DNA of 64,000 bases from Candidatus Bathyarchaeota archaeon (GTDB lineage Archaea; Thermoproteota; CALKCG01; B24; DRYS01). The DNA lies in the NCBI GenBank assembly GCA_018396535.1, contig JAGTQC010000001.1, positions 124,001 through 188,000 on the forward strand, given 5' to 3'. Below are positions 26,187 to 34,909 of the stretch, in pieces. The first letter of the stretch is position 1; the number at the start of each line of letters is the position of its first letter. The position numbers were made by a program, and so were the translations under genes. The notes beneath the pieces are model-generated. The model made no database searches, had not been told where the DNA came from, and worked only from the letters and a program-made list of their open reading frames with translations.

Positions 26187-26220
26187 AGAGCCTCCTCTCC
26201 GTAGGAGGGAGTCTAGAATC

Positions 26221-26233
26221 TCTATATAAAGGC
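26221..26233 (-). promoter_or_regulatory. TATA-like box for L40e
   Basis: Minus strand reads gcctttatataga, about 40 bases before the L40e ATG, a plausible archaeal TATA box in the 137-base divergent region. Confidence 0.5.
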
Positions 26234-26280
26234 TTTGCTTGATAATTTGTAGGCTAAACTATCCCAGGGTTCGAAGTATA

Positions 26281-26293
26281 TTTTATATTTATA
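26281..26293 (+). promoter_or_regulatory. TATA-like box for L38e
   Basis: Plus strand reads ttttatatttata, about 35-40 bases before the L38e ATG at 26324, separate from the L40e box. Confidence 0.5.
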
Positions 26294-26323
26294 TCTAAGC
26301 TCTATTCCAGAGTGAAGGAGGAT

Positions 26324-26527
26324 ATGCCTAGAGAGGTATCAGACGTAGAGGAGTTTGTTAAGTTATCTGAGAAAGCTGAATACTGTTTAGTTAAGACTAA
26401 CCATAGGGATGGATCTGTTAAATTAAAGCTTAGAACCAAGAGGTATCTATACACTCTTAAAGTTAAGGATGCGAATGATGCTGAAACAATACTGAAGAAG
26501 ATCAAATGCAGTGTTAGAAGGATATAG
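26324..26527 (+). CDS. rpl38e: 50S ribosomal protein L38e
   Basis: The 67-aa product starting MPREVSDVEEFVKLSEKAE and containing KLKLRTKRYLYTLKV is L38e, a ribosomal protein found in eukaryotes and some TACK archaea. ATG at 26324 is chosen over an upstream in-frame start at 26312 because an aaggagg site sits just before it and family members begin with MPREI/V. The DUF362 gene follows 33 bases downstream. Confidence 0.92.
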   Translation: MPREVSDVEEFVKLSEKAEYCLVKTNHRDGSVKLKLRTKRYLYTLKVKDANDAETILKKIKCSVRRI

Positions 26528-26560
26528 ATATTAGCCGAGACCCCCTATTGGTGTATACGT

Positions 26561-27493
26561 ATGAGTAGAGTAGCCGTAGTTAAAGATCTTGAAGATAGGA
26601 GGAGAGGGTTAGCGAAGGCTTTAGGTTTGATAGAGGATGATATCCTAGCTAGCCTATATGGTAGACCTAGAATATTGATTAAACCTAACTTCGTAAGCGC
26701 ATATAGCTATCTATCAGCAACACCTGTAGAATGTGTCGAAGAGATAGTGAAGCTTCTACTAAGCTTAACGAACGCGAAGGAGGTTTTAGTAGCTGAAACA
26801 CCTACTATAGGTAGTTTTAGAGAAGCTATCAAGAGATTCGGGTATGAGATGTTGAAGGATACCTATGGTGTAGAGTTATGCGATTTAGATGAATACGGAT
26901 TCGATGAGGTAGAGGTGGTAGATAGTATGGGGAGATCGTTCACCATACCTATATCTAAACTCGTAATGGATGCAGATTTCAGAGTCTCCGCTGTAAGACC
27001 TAAAACACACGATGTAGTCGTAGTAACTTTAACTATAAAGAATATAGTCGTAGGCTCTATCAAGAGGGAGAGCCGCCACCTTATACATCAAGGCTACTGG
27101 CAGATAAACTATAACATCGCTAAGATCGCTACATACGTTACACCTCATTTAGCAGTAGTAGATGGATTTGAAGCTATGGAGGGGGATGGGCCTGTAAACG
27201 GTAGACCTAAAAAGTGGGGTGTATACTTCGCTTCTACAAACCCTATATCGCTAGATTCGATAGTAGCATACGCTATGGGGTTCGATGTATACGATATAGG
27301 CTACCTATACATCCTATCGCTATGGGGTTATGGTGAGATAAACCCGGATAGAATAGGATTATTAGGAGATCCTCTAAAAGATATCGCTACGATATTCAAA
27401 CCGCATAGAAGATTTAGGGAGCAATTGAGGTGGAGGGATCATATAGATACTATCATGAAGCTTCCTAGAGGGATACGAGCATCTACTAGCTGA
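26561..27493 (+). CDS. DUF362 domain protein
   Basis: This 310-aa protein matches DUF362: the N-terminal ILIKPNFVSAYSY, AETPTIGSFREAIKRFG, AVRPKTHDVVVVTLTIKN, and the C-terminal VVDGFEAMEGDGPVNGRPK with STNPISLDSIVAYAMGF. Family members are often ferredoxin-linked, but no 4Fe-4S cysteine motif is present here. The biochemical role is unknown. It ends 3 bases from the converging apgM gene. Confidence 0.85.
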   Translation: MSRVAVVKDLEDRRRGLAKALGLIEDDILASLYGRPRILIKPNFVSAYSYLSATPVECVEEIVKLLLSLTNAKEVLVAETPTIGSFREAIKRFGYEMLKDTYGVELCDLDEYGFDEVEVVDSMGRSFTIPISKLVMDADFRVSAVRPKTHDVVVVTLTIKNIVVGSIKRESRHLIHQGYWQINYNIAKIATYVTPHLAVVDGFEAMEGDGPVNGRPKKWGVYFASTNPISLDSIVAYAMGFDVYDIGYLYILSLWGYGEINPDRIGLLGDPLKDIATIFKPHRRFREQLRWRDHIDTIMKLPRGIRASTS

Positions 27494-27495
27494 AT

Positions 27496-28731
27496 CTAGG
27501 CTCCATACTTATGCGTTAGATTCACTATATCTAGTAGGATCGGCATAAGATCTAGACCTCTAATCCTACCGAGACCACCTTTACTACACACCCTCTCTTC
27601 AAACCTACCTATATCATCCACACGTACATCAGGACCAGCTATAGCTATAGGTACAGGATCTGCTGAATGAGTCCTTATACTACAAGGTGTAGAATGATCT
27701 GCTGTTAACGCTATAACATAATCCTCTACCTTATCTATAATCATGTAGAGAGCATCATCTATACGCTCTATTAACTCTATCTTCCTCCTATAATTCCCAT
27801 CCTCACCAGCTAGATCTGTAGCTTTAAAGTGGAGGTATATTAGATCATAGCTTTCCAAAGCCTTAACACAGGCATCGACTTTAGCTTTAAAATCACTCTC
27901 ATAAGTACCTGTAGCACCCTTCACATCGATTACATCCATACCTACATACCTAGCTACACCCTTATAGAGCGGGCCTCCAGCAATACAGCAAGCCTTTAAG
28001 CCATATCTCTCGGTAACCCTAGGTATAGGCTCATAGAAGCTAGCACCCCTGATGAGGAGAGCGTTAGCTTGAAGCTTCCCCTCAGAAAACCTCCTCCTAT
28101 TCACCTCAGCTTTAGAGAGTATCCGGTATGCATCCATAGATATACGGTTTACAAGCTCAGCCGTTCGTTTAGCTTCTACACTCCCATCTAGAGGTTTACA
28201 TACTAGTATAGGAGCGCCATCCCTCTCAGGATCGGTATCCGATACTAACCAAGATAAACCCTCACCGCGAATTACAAGCACACCTCTATGCTCGACACCT
28301 GGATAGAAACGTAGCTCAACACCAGGTATCCTCAACTCCTCATCTAACAGCTGGAACAGTATACGCGAATCATCACCCCCAATCCTCCCAGCCCTCCTAT
28401 CTATAACCATCAGATTATCATCTACGGTAGCAAGATTCACCCTAAACGTAAGATCCCCAGGTTTAACATCTATACCTATACCTAGAGCTTCGAACACCCC
28501 TCTACCCTTATAATATTCATATGGATTATAACCGAATATAGCTAGATGAGCTGGTGCACTTCCAGGTCTAACACCTGGAGCTATAGGATCCATAATACCG
28601 CATACACCGTTAGCAGCTATGAAATCCATAGAAGGCTTCCTCGAAGCTTCTAAAGGTGTTCTGAAACCTATATCCTTTATAGGTCTATCCCCTAATCCAT
28701 CGCATACCACTAGTATAATCTTCGCAGACAT
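27496..28731 (-). CDS. apgM: 2,3-bisphosphoglycerate-independent phosphoglycerate mutase (archaeal type)
   Basis: This protein of about 411 aa interconverts 3- and 2-phosphoglycerate in glycolysis and gluconeogenesis. It is related to alkaline phosphatases: the metal-binding start VVCDGLGDRP, the nucleophile segment GVRPGSAPAHLAIFGYNP, RAGRIG, YLHFKATDLAGEDG and TADHSTPCSIRTHSADPVP. ATG at 28731 follows a ggaggt site and begins MSAKII; an upstream GTG at 28746 would overlap the next gene and is less likely. Confidence 0.93.
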   Translation of the reverse strand: MSAKIILVVCDGLGDRPIKDIGFRTPLEASRKPSMDFIAANGVCGIMDPIAPGVRPGSAPAHLAIFGYNPYEYYKGRGVFEALGIGIDVKPGDLTFRVNLATVDDNLMVIDRRAGRIGGDDSRILFQLLDEELRIPGVELRFYPGVEHRGVLVIRGEGLSWLVSDTDPERDGAPILVCKPLDGSVEAKRTAELVNRISMDAYRILSKAEVNRRRFSEGKLQANALLIRGASFYEPIPRVTERYGLKACCIAGGPLYKGVARYVGMDVIDVKGATGTYESDFKAKVDACVKALESYDLIYLHFKATDLAGEDGNYRRKIELIERIDDALYMIIDKVEDYVIALTADHSTPCSIRTHSADPVPIAIAGPDVRVDDIGRFEERVCSKGGLGRIRGLDLMPILLDIVNLTHKYGA

Positions 28732-28745
28732 AGCATAGACCTCCA

Positions 28746-29138
28746 CTACTCTGGAAGCTTAGTACCACACTTTATACAAAACCTATTCTTAGGATCGTTC
28801 GGGTAGCCGCAGTTAGGGCAGATCTTAGGGGTTATAGGAGCCGGTTGCGGTTTAGCTATGAGTGGGGGAGCGGTAACCTCAGGTTTAGCTTTAGCTGGCG
28901 GCTCATAATCAACCTTCAACAATACCACATCACCTATAGATTTAACCTGGCTCCAAGGTATATCCCTCTCAGTATCTCCATACCTTATGGTTAGAGCTAG
29001 CTCTACACGATCATCCAGTAATCTAAACGATATATCCTTAACCTCGCCTACTATATATCCACGCTGCTCGATAACCTTCTTACCTACAACCTCACTCTGC
29101 CTCACATACCTAACCTCAGTATCGCCGTTCAACCCCAC
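28746..29138 (-). CDS. PRC-barrel protein with C-terminal zinc ribbon
   Basis: In 130 aa there is an N-terminal PRC-barrel domain (SEVVGKKVIEQRGYIVGEVKDI), a proline/alanine-rich linker (about 78-105) and a C-terminal zinc ribbon CPNCGYPNDPKNRFCIKCG. PRC-barrels bind RNA, reaction centres or division proteins, and archaeal versions are linked to ribosome and division functions. No specific role can be assigned. It probably forms an operon with apgM, 14 bases downstream. Confidence 0.8.
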   Translation of the reverse strand: MGLNGDTEVRYVRQSEVVGKKVIEQRGYIVGEVKDISFRLLDDRVELALTIRYGDTERDIPWSQVKSIGDVVLLKVDYEPPAKAKPEVTAPPLIAKPQPAPITPKICPNCGYPNDPKNRFCIKCGTKLPE

Positions 29139-29266
29139 CCTACAACTGTAGGCTATATACTAATAAGGTTTCTCCAAGCATAGAGGCTAAGCCTAATCTT
29201 CAACAACTGCAAAGTTTAAATCCTAGTAGATATCGAATTAGATCATCGAATACCTGGGGTTAAGCC

Positions 29267-29566
29267 TTGCCTAAAGGTAGGCTATGCGATACTAGATGCG
29301 AATTCTTCAGATGCCGTCAAAAAGCATTTAAACAACGTAGTGGCATAGCATGGTGTACCATATCCGGAGACCCATGTATAGGATATAAATGTAACTACGC
29401 ATTCTGCGAGAAACGGAAGATGCTTAACGATGGGAGCTGCGGGTTAACTATAAAAAGTGGGAGTAGCCTAAGTCTAGAAGAGATAGAGAAGGAAGCTATA
29501 CCTAAACCGTCGATTAGAGTTAAAGGTAAATTGAGTAGAAGAATAAGATTCGAAGATATAGTATAG
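29267..29566 (+). CDS. Cysteine-rich small protein, unknown
   Basis: A 99-aa protein with eight cysteines, seven of them in its first 50 residues (C7, C11, C16, C30, C37, C42, C47, then C58). The pattern CDTRCEFFRC and CIGYKCNYAFCEKRK suggests a zinc or Fe-S site. Start is TTG at 29267 after gggg. I do not recognise an experimentally studied family. The gene lies in front of trmI, separated by about 110 bases. Confidence 0.65.
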   Translation: MPKGRLCDTRCEFFRCRQKAFKQRSGIAWCTISGDPCIGYKCNYAFCEKRKMLNDGSCGLTIKSGSSLSLEEIEKEAIPKPSIRVKGKLSRRIRFEDIV

Positions 29567-29678
29567 TTAACATTAAACATAATAAGATATAAAAACCACA
29601 ATTTTTATACATTCCTAAATCAGGTAATATACATCCAAATAAACCTTTTAACTCCTACATGTATATGGCTCTAACAGT

Positions 29679-30455
29679 ATGGGGAGAATATTCTGCGCGG
29701 GGGAGTACGCCCTACTATACCTAGATAGAAGGAGGAAGTATATCGTTAAACTAGAGGAGGGTAAACGTTTTCATACACATAAGGGCTTCATAGAGTTAAA
29801 CCAGATTATAGGTAGACCAGAAGGTATAGTCGTTAGGAGTAGTATAGGGGTCGAATTCCATGTATTCAGACCCTCACTATGGGATCATGTAGAGAAGTAT
29901 GAGAGACCTACACAGATACTATACCCAAAGGATATAGGTTTCATAATAGTCTACGCAGATATAGGTCCAGGCTGTAGGATTATAGAATCTGGTGTAGGAT
30001 CAGGAGCATTAACAAGCTTCCTAGCATACCATGTAAAACCTACAGGTAGGATCTACGGATATGATATAAACCCTAGGTTCATAGAGACTGCTAGAAGGAA
30101 TCTAGAACGTACAGGTCTCATAGAGTATGTAGAGCTTAAACTCGGAGATGTATATAAGGGAGTGGATGAAGAAGATGTAGATGCAGCTATACTCGACGTA
30201 CCATCACCATGGCTAGCTTTAGATTCGATATATAAGTCTCTCAGATCAGGAGGATTCCTAGTCAGCTTTAGTCCAACTATAAACCAGGTTGAAAAACTCG
30301 TAGAATCTATAGAGACGCATAGAGGATTCCTAGTCACAAATATATTGGAGATACTCACTAGAAGCTATAAGGTGAAGAAGGGGGAGACAAGACCTGAAAC
30401 TACTATGATAGCGCATACAGGCTACCTATTATTCGCTAGGAAGAGAGTACTTTGA
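29679..30455 (+). CDS. trmI: tRNA (adenine-N1)-methyltransferase, TrmI type
   Basis: TrmI methylates A57/A58 in the T-loop of tRNA in archaea, which stabilises tRNA at high temperature. The 258-aa protein shows the N-terminal beta domain with FHTHKGFIEL, PTQILYPKDIGFIIVYADI, the SAM motif IIESGVGSGALT, GYDINPRF and the catalytic-region LDVPSPW. The gene converges with ftsY with 2 bases between them. Confidence 0.92.
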   Translation: MGRIFCAGEYALLYLDRRRKYIVKLEEGKRFHTHKGFIELNQIIGRPEGIVVRSSIGVEFHVFRPSLWDHVEKYERPTQILYPKDIGFIIVYADIGPGCRIIESGVGSGALTSFLAYHVKPTGRIYGYDINPRFIETARRNLERTGLIEYVELKLGDVYKGVDEEDVDAAILDVPSPWLALDSIYKSLRSGGFLVSFSPTINQVEKLVESIETHRGFLVTNILEILTRSYKVKKGETRPETTMIAHTGYLLFARKRVL

Positions 30456-30457
30456 AA

Positions 30458-31357
30458 TCATAAACCCAGCATAGAAGCTACATACTCAGGATCATACTCC
30501 ACTAGATCATCTAGACTTGAACCTACACCTAGAAAGTATATAGGCTTCTTAAGCGTATATGCTACGTTAAGTATAGCTCCACCCTTAACATCTGCATCCA
30601 CCTTTGTTATCACAGCTCCATCCACACCTACATAGCTATCGAACTCCCTCGCCTGATCCACTATACTATTACCTGTGAGGGCGTCACCTACGAATACACT
30701 CATATCAGGGTTTACAACTCTTACAATCTTCCGCATCTCATCGAGGAGATTACGCTTAGTCTGCATCCTACCAGCAGTATCTATGAGGACGACATCCATC
30801 TTCCTCGCTCTAGCATATTGTACAGCATCAAAGGCTACGGCTGCAGGATCGCTTCCATAAACCTGCTTAACTAGATCTACACCCACCATCCTAGATAGTA
30901 TCTCAAGCTGCTCGATCGCCCCAGCTCTAAACGTATCGCTACAAGCTAATACAACTCTAAACCCCCTACCCCTAAGCCTCCACCCAATCTTAGCTATAGT
31001 TAGAGTCTTACCTACACCATTAACACCTAGAAATAACACTATATACGGTTTAATAGATTCCTCTACAACTTCATCGAACCTTTTATCAGGCTTCACCGAT
31101 TTAAGAATATCGAGAATCGATTCCCTCAATACAGATTCCACCATACCTCTCCTATCAGAGAATCTACTAATCCTTACACCTGTAATCCTATTCTCGATAG
31201 AGCTGCATAGAGCTTCGGCTACATCTAGAGCTACATCCGCTTCTATAAGCGAGTATTTTAGCTCATCTAGATATCCATGTATATCCTCAGGTTTAAGCTC
31301 TACCTCTACTATTACACTCCTAAATCTATCTAGAGCTTTCCTAATAGCTTCAAGCAG
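30458..31357 (-). CDS. ftsY: Signal recognition particle receptor FtsY
   Basis: FtsY docks SRP-ribosome complexes at the membrane. GTPase motifs are GVNGVGKTLTIAK, DTFRAGAIEQL, DTAGRM and TKVDADVKGG. The first ATG in frame (31144) would remove most of the N domain, which is readable upstream as AIRKALDRF, HGYLDELKYSLIEADVALDV and so on. After the TAA that closes this frame there is no ATG, GTG or TTG before the N domain. The best boundary is CTG at 31357, overlapping the end of pfdA by 8 nt, giving 299 aa. Start codon use is therefore unusual. Confidence 0.85.
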   Translation of the reverse strand: MLEAIRKALDRFRSVIVEVELKPEDIHGYLDELKYSLIEADVALDVAEALCSSIENRITGVRISRFSDRRGMVESVLRESILDILKSVKPDKRFDEVVEESIKPYIVLFLGVNGVGKTLTIAKIGWRLRGRGFRVVLACSDTFRAGAIEQLEILSRMVGVDLVKQVYGSDPAAVAFDAVQYARARKMDVVLIDTAGRMQTKRNLLDEMRKIVRVVNPDMSVFVGDALTGNSIVDQAREFDSYVGVDGAVITKVDADVKGGAILNVAYTLKKPIYFLGVGSSLDDLVEYDPEYVASMLGL

Positions 31358-31799
31358 TCCTCCCGCCCTCCATAGACCTACTTAACTCTGCAAGCCTCCT
31401 CCTAGCTTCCTCCAGCTTCGCGATAACGTTAACTAACTGCTGCTGTAGGTTATCTCTAAACTTCAATATATTGTTAGCCCTCTCCTCTATTATCTTAATA
31501 GCATCATCAACCTTCTTCTCTACATACACGTTACCACCCATATTTAACAAGACATTCTCCACATCGATTATAGTACACTTGATATACGATCCAGAACCTA
31601 TCGACACCAAAGCCTCTATATTAGGCTTCTCATTCTTAAGAGCATTAAGTGTATCGCATGTCTGCCTATGCTCGCTATAAGATGCTTCAGCTAAACTCAA
31701 CCTCTGCCTAATACTCTCCGCAGTCTGCTCTAGTATCGATATCTCTGCTACTAGCTGCTCCAACTCCTTCTCTATCCTACTACGACTATCCATCCCCAT
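31350..31799 (-). CDS. pfdA: Prefoldin alpha subunit
   Basis: This 149-aa protein has the prefoldin layout: two long coiled-coil helices (about 5-50 and 100-145) around a beta-hairpin region VSIGSGSYIKCTIIDVENVLLNMGGNVYVEKK. It delivers unfolded proteins to the thermosome together with prefoldin beta. The gene overlaps LX upstream by 14 nt and ftsY downstream, as is usual in archaeal operons. ATG two codons downstream (31793) is an alternative start. Confidence 0.92.
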   Translation of the reverse strand: MGMDSRSRIEKELEQLVAEISILEQTAESIRQRLSLAEASYSEHRQTCDTLNALKNEKPNIEALVSIGSGSYIKCTIIDVENVLLNMGGNVYVEKKVDDAIKIIEERANNILKFRDNLQQQLVNVIAKLEEARRRLAELSRSMEGGRTA

Positions 31800-31980
31800 C
31801 TACATCCACCCTCTCCACCCTTATATTACGTCTCTTAACCCTATGGTGGCTGCCAACTTCAGAGTAAAGCTTCTCTAAAGCATCTTCAAGCTTTAAAGCT
31901 CTAACCTCTTTACTAAACCTAGTCTTGAATATACCGATCCTATAGGAGCAGGTTATCCTAAACCTCTTAACCTCACCCAT
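31786..31980 (-). CDS. rpl18a: 50S ribosomal protein L18Ae (LX)
   Basis: The 64-aa product MGEVKRFRITCSY continues into TRFSKEVRALKLEDALEKLY and GSHHRVKRRNIRVERV, matching archaeal LX/L18Ae. It lies between aIF6 and prefoldin alpha, the conserved archaeal order. Confidence 0.93.
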   Translation of the reverse strand: MGEVKRFRITCSYRIGIFKTRFSKEVRALKLEDALEKLYSEVGSHHRVKRRNIRVERVDVDGDG

Positions 31981-32020
31981 ACCATTCTATCTAACCTTGA
32001 ATAAACCCTCTAAATTAGCT

Positions 32021-32701
32021 TTACTCCTCTATACGAAAAGCTTCTGTTACACGAGCTAGCTCCGAACCCCTAGTATTATCGCTTACTAGAAGCCCATAGC
32101 TATTCGCTACTACACCTATCTTAATAAGGCGGCTTCCATAATTCACCGTACCCTTATAGACAGGAACCTTTAACAGATTCCTAATGAGATCCTCCTCCTC
32201 AGATAATATCATCGGATCGACTAGAACCCCTCTATTAGTTGCAACAGCTAGACTACCTGTATAGGGTAGATTCTCTATACTACCAGTTTCAACCTCTATA
32301 TCTAGCGTATCCGATATCACCCTAACCTGCTCCCTAGATAATCTTAGACCAGAAATGCATCCCAAATCGTTTACAAGAAGAAAGTTACCTATAGCAGTCC
32401 ACTTAGTAGGTAGAACATCAACCCTTATATCACCAGGTATAGAAGCCTTTATCCTCTCAAACTCATCATCACCTACCAATGGTGAGAGAAGGATGCCTCT
32501 AGAGTTAGCAACCGTAAATATACCTAGAAGATCTGACTTATAGACTGTAGTTTTAACAACCGTATCGACTTTAAAAGTCTCTAGGAGTAGTTTAACATCC
32601 TCATCCATAGTGGATTCTGGACATATAACAAACCTATCTGTTACCCTAAAGTATATACCTATACAGGATCTACCATAGAAGCTGTAGTGGGATACCGGCA
32701 G
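32021..32701 (-). CDS. eif6: Translation initiation factor 6 (aIF6)
   Basis: aIF6 binds the large ribosomal subunit and prevents premature subunit joining. The protein shows pseudo-repeats typical of the pentein fold (LLGIFTVANSRGILL, TAIGNFLLVNDLGCI, GSLAVATNRGVLV, IGVVANSYGLLV). The first ATG in frame (32608) lies inside the first repeat. Upstream codons encode SHYSFYGRSCIGIYFRVTDR, clearly the conserved N-terminus. No ATG, GTG or TTG precedes it after the L31e stop. CTG at 32701 aligns exactly with the family methionine (226 aa); ATT at 32707, five bases after aggggg, is the other option. Confidence 0.88.
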   Translation of the reverse strand: MPVSHYSFYGRSCIGIYFRVTDRFVICPESTMDEDVKLLLETFKVDTVVKTTVYKSDLLGIFTVANSRGILLSPLVGDDEFERIKASIPGDIRVDVLPTKWTAIGNFLLVNDLGCISGLRLSREQVRVISDTLDIEVETGSIENLPYTGSLAVATNRGVLVDPMILSEEEDLIRNLLKVPVYKGTVNYGSRLIKIGVVANSYGLLVSDNTRGSELARVTEAFRIEE

Positions 32702-32707
32702 AAGAAT

Positions 32708-32986
32708 CTACACCCCCTCTACAGGGTATACCGTATATATATTCTCCTCCTTCACAACCCTAACCTTCACTCTACGAGGAGGCTTCTCCCTCCCCCTACT
32801 CCATATCAATCTATTCAATTCGTTAGATATCCTTACACGCTCCTCCTCTACGTTCACTTTAAGATGGCGCTTGATAAACTCCCTCACTATCTTAATAGCT
32901 GTCGGAGCTCTATCAGTCCATGGAGCTCTCCACGCATCTCTAAGAGGGATCGTATATATCCTCTCCTCGGTAGAGCTATCACTCAT
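32708..32986 (-). CDS. rpl31e: 50S ribosomal protein L31e
   Basis: A 92-aa protein with the L31e core ERIYTIPLRDAWRAPWTDRA, PTAIKIVREFIKRHLK and VRISNELNRLIWSRGREKPP. It sits between L39e and aIF6 in the conserved archaeal cluster. Its stop codon is immediately followed by the candidate non-canonical start of aIF6. Confidence 0.95.
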   Translation of the reverse strand: MSDSSTEERIYTIPLRDAWRAPWTDRAPTAIKIVREFIKRHLKVNVEEERVRISNELNRLIWSRGREKPPRRVKVRVVKEENIYTVYPVEGV

Positions 32987-33001
32987 ACCCGACCACCTAG
33001 A

Positions 33002-33157
33002 CTATGCGCCTATTTTAACCCTCCTCCAATGCCTCCTAGTAGGTGTAAACCTAAACCTACCTAAAGTTTTCGCTACAACCCATAGGGGGACAGCCCTACT
33101 CCTCCTCCTCTCAGCTATGAGACGCCTCTTCTTAGCGGCAGGCTTGTATCTAGCCAT
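33002..33157 (-). CDS. rpl39e: 50S ribosomal protein L39e
   Basis: This tiny gene (51 aa) reads MARYKPAAKKRRLIAERRRS and RFRFTPTRRHWRRVKIGA, the highly basic L39e sequence. It lies between the PDCD5-type gene (2 bases upstream) and L31e. Confidence 0.95.
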   Translation of the reverse strand: MARYKPAAKKRRLIAERRRSRAVPLWVVAKTLGRFRFTPTRRHWRRVKIGA

Positions 33158-33159
33158 AT

Positions 33160-33492
33160 CTATAGCCTCCATATGCGTGTCTCACGCTTCTCGGTCGATA
33201 CAAGCTTAAGTAGTATTTTCTTTAATACATCATCTGTGATAGGTGTAGGTATACGCCCAGATTGAGCAGCTTTTATAAGCTCAAGCTCTAACTGGCGGAC
33301 AAACTCAGGTTTAACCATCCTGAGATTAGCTAGCCTCTGCCTAGCTTCAGGTGTAAGTATCTGAGCTAGAGCTATCTGTATACTCCTCTCACGCTCAGCT
33401 TTAAGCCTCTCCTCTTCAGCAGCCTTCTGAAGCTCTAATAGCCTCCTACGTTTAAGCTCCTCGAATTCAGCATCATACTCCTCGTAGCTCAA
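33160..33492 (-). CDS. PDCD5-family DNA-binding protein
   Basis: This 110-aa helical protein has the PDCD5 core ILTPEARQRLANLRMVKPEF, QLELELIKAAQSGRI and ITDDVLKKILLKL after a charged coiled-coil N-terminus (EFEELKRRRLLELQKAAEEE). Archaeal members bind double-stranded DNA in vitro. It overlaps S19e by 4 nt and is followed by L39e. Confidence 0.92.
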   Translation of the reverse strand: MSYEEYDAEFEELKRRRLLELQKAAEEERLKAERERSIQIALAQILTPEARQRLANLRMVKPEFVRQLELELIKAAQSGRIPTPITDDVLKKILLKLVSTEKRETRIWRL

Positions 33493-33944
33493 CTCCCGTA
33501 ATACCTCCCGATCTCGGGTAGAGGCTTCTTCTTCAAAACCTCGTGGGCAACCTTATCTAGAAGCGATCTACCTCTAGATGTTAGTATCCTACCCTTATTC
33601 CCATACTTCTCGACTAGACCAGCCTTCTCAAGCTGTTGAAGTATAGTCCTTATAATCTTCCTACTAGCCTTCCTAGAGTGAGCCGGAGCCCTACCCCTCC
33701 TCCGTCTATCAGAATACATGCACGCTAACCTCTCTATACCTATAGGCCCATTCATATAGATCTTCCTCAAGATAGATGCAGCTCTTATATACCACCAATC
33801 ACTTCTCTCCGGAGCCTTCTCCTTAGCTACACCAGTCTTAACTTGCAGATACCACTGCGGCGGCGTTAACTCTTCTACACCCTTCAGTATCTCCGCTAAC
33901 CTCTCCAGTAGATCTATAGGGCGTACATCGTATACTGTAGTCAT
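33489..33944 (-). CDS. rps19e: 30S ribosomal protein S19e
   Basis: The 151-aa protein contains TPPQWYLQVKTGVAKEKAPE, WYIRAASILRKIYMNGPIG, YSDRRRRGRAPAHSRKAS and LQQLEKAGLVEK, all hallmarks of S19e, needed for small-subunit maturation. It is the first gene of the translation operon running down to ftsY. Confidence 0.95.
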   Translation of the reverse strand: MTTVYDVRPIDLLERLAEILKGVEELTPPQWYLQVKTGVAKEKAPERSDWWYIRAASILRKIYMNGPIGIERLACMYSDRRRRGRAPAHSRKASRKIIRTILQQLEKAGLVEKYGNKGRILTSRGRSLLDKVAHEVLKKKPLPEIGRYYGS

Positions 33945-33985
33945 ATTCTCTCCTAGAATTCAGGAAATTCTAAATATCCTGTATA

Positions 33986-34909
33986 TTAGTATTCCTCTGC
34001 TATAACCTCGAATATCCTATGCTCGTAATCATATAACGTTTTCGCAGCATCGATGAACCTGGTATACTCATCGTATGATAGATCCCATTTCAAGATGTAT
34101 TCAACCCCACATCTACCGATTATAACAGGTACTCCTACACTAACCTCACCCAGTCCATCAATATCTATGATAGAAGAGCAGCAGAACAGCCTCTTCTGAT
34201 CCAATAGTATAGATTCCACTAATTCAGCAGTATGGTAGGCGGGGCCGTACACGGTCGCACCCTTCCTCCGTATAACTTCCAGAGCAAAATTGAGAAGCCT
34301 AGACTCTATCCTAGCTCTATAATCAACTGATACCATAAATGGTTTACCATCAACCTTAACCATACTGAATATAGGTACCTGATGCTCTCCATGCTCTCCT
34401 ATAACGTATCCCTCTATCCTATCCAATGGTATAGAAAGCTCCTCTGAGAGTATCAATCTAAACCTAGCAGAATCGAGCTGACATCCACAACCTATAAAGC
34501 AACCCCTAGGTAGACCTAGGATACGGTAGATTAGATAATTCATAACATCCACAGGGTTTGTTAGAGTGATAAAGATAGATTCTACTCTATGATCGAGGAG
34601 TTTACGAGCAACCCCAGCTAATATCCTAGCATTATCCTCAGCTAGCTGCATCCTAGATACCGTATCCCTCGTCCTAGGCTTACCTGCAGCTATAACTACC
34701 ACATCTGATCCAGCTATATCGCTATAATCGCCAACTCTAACCTTAGGCTTACCATGTATAGCTATAGCTTGAAGTATATCGTAAGCGTGACCTACCGCTA
34801 CATCCGAAGCTATATCCAGTAATACAAGCTCATCCACTATACCTCTTACAGCTAGCTCATATGCTATACATGATCCTAGAGTACCTACACCTATGATCGA
34901 TACCTTCAA
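33986..34909 (-). CDS. mdh: Malate dehydrogenase (LDH/MDH family)
   Basis: This 307-aa NAD(P)-dependent dehydrogenase begins MKVSIIGVGTLGSCIAYELA, followed by LLDIASDVAVGHAYDILQA, VVIAAGKPRTRD, ITLTNPVDVMNYLIYRI, and the catalytic histidine in VIGEHGEHQVPIFSM. The substrate-loop segment AAGKPRTRDTVSR, with arginine residues, favours malate over lactate. TTG at 34909 is chosen because it forms a TTGA overlap with the Elf1 stop and gives family length; a longer reading from 34963 would overlap Elf1 by 58 nt. Confidence 0.9.
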   Translation of the reverse strand: MKVSIIGVGTLGSCIAYELAVRGIVDELVLLDIASDVAVGHAYDILQAIAIHGKPKVRVGDYSDIAGSDVVVIAAGKPRTRDTVSRMQLAEDNARILAGVARKLLDHRVESIFITLTNPVDVMNYLIYRILGLPRGCFIGCGCQLDSARFRLILSEELSIPLDRIEGYVIGEHGEHQVPIFSMVKVDGKPFMVSVDYRARIESRLLNFALEVIRRKGATVYGPAYHTAELVESILLDQKRLFCCSSIIDIDGLGEVSVGVPVIIGRCGVEYILKWDLSYDEYTRFIDAAKTLYDYEHRIFEVIAEEY

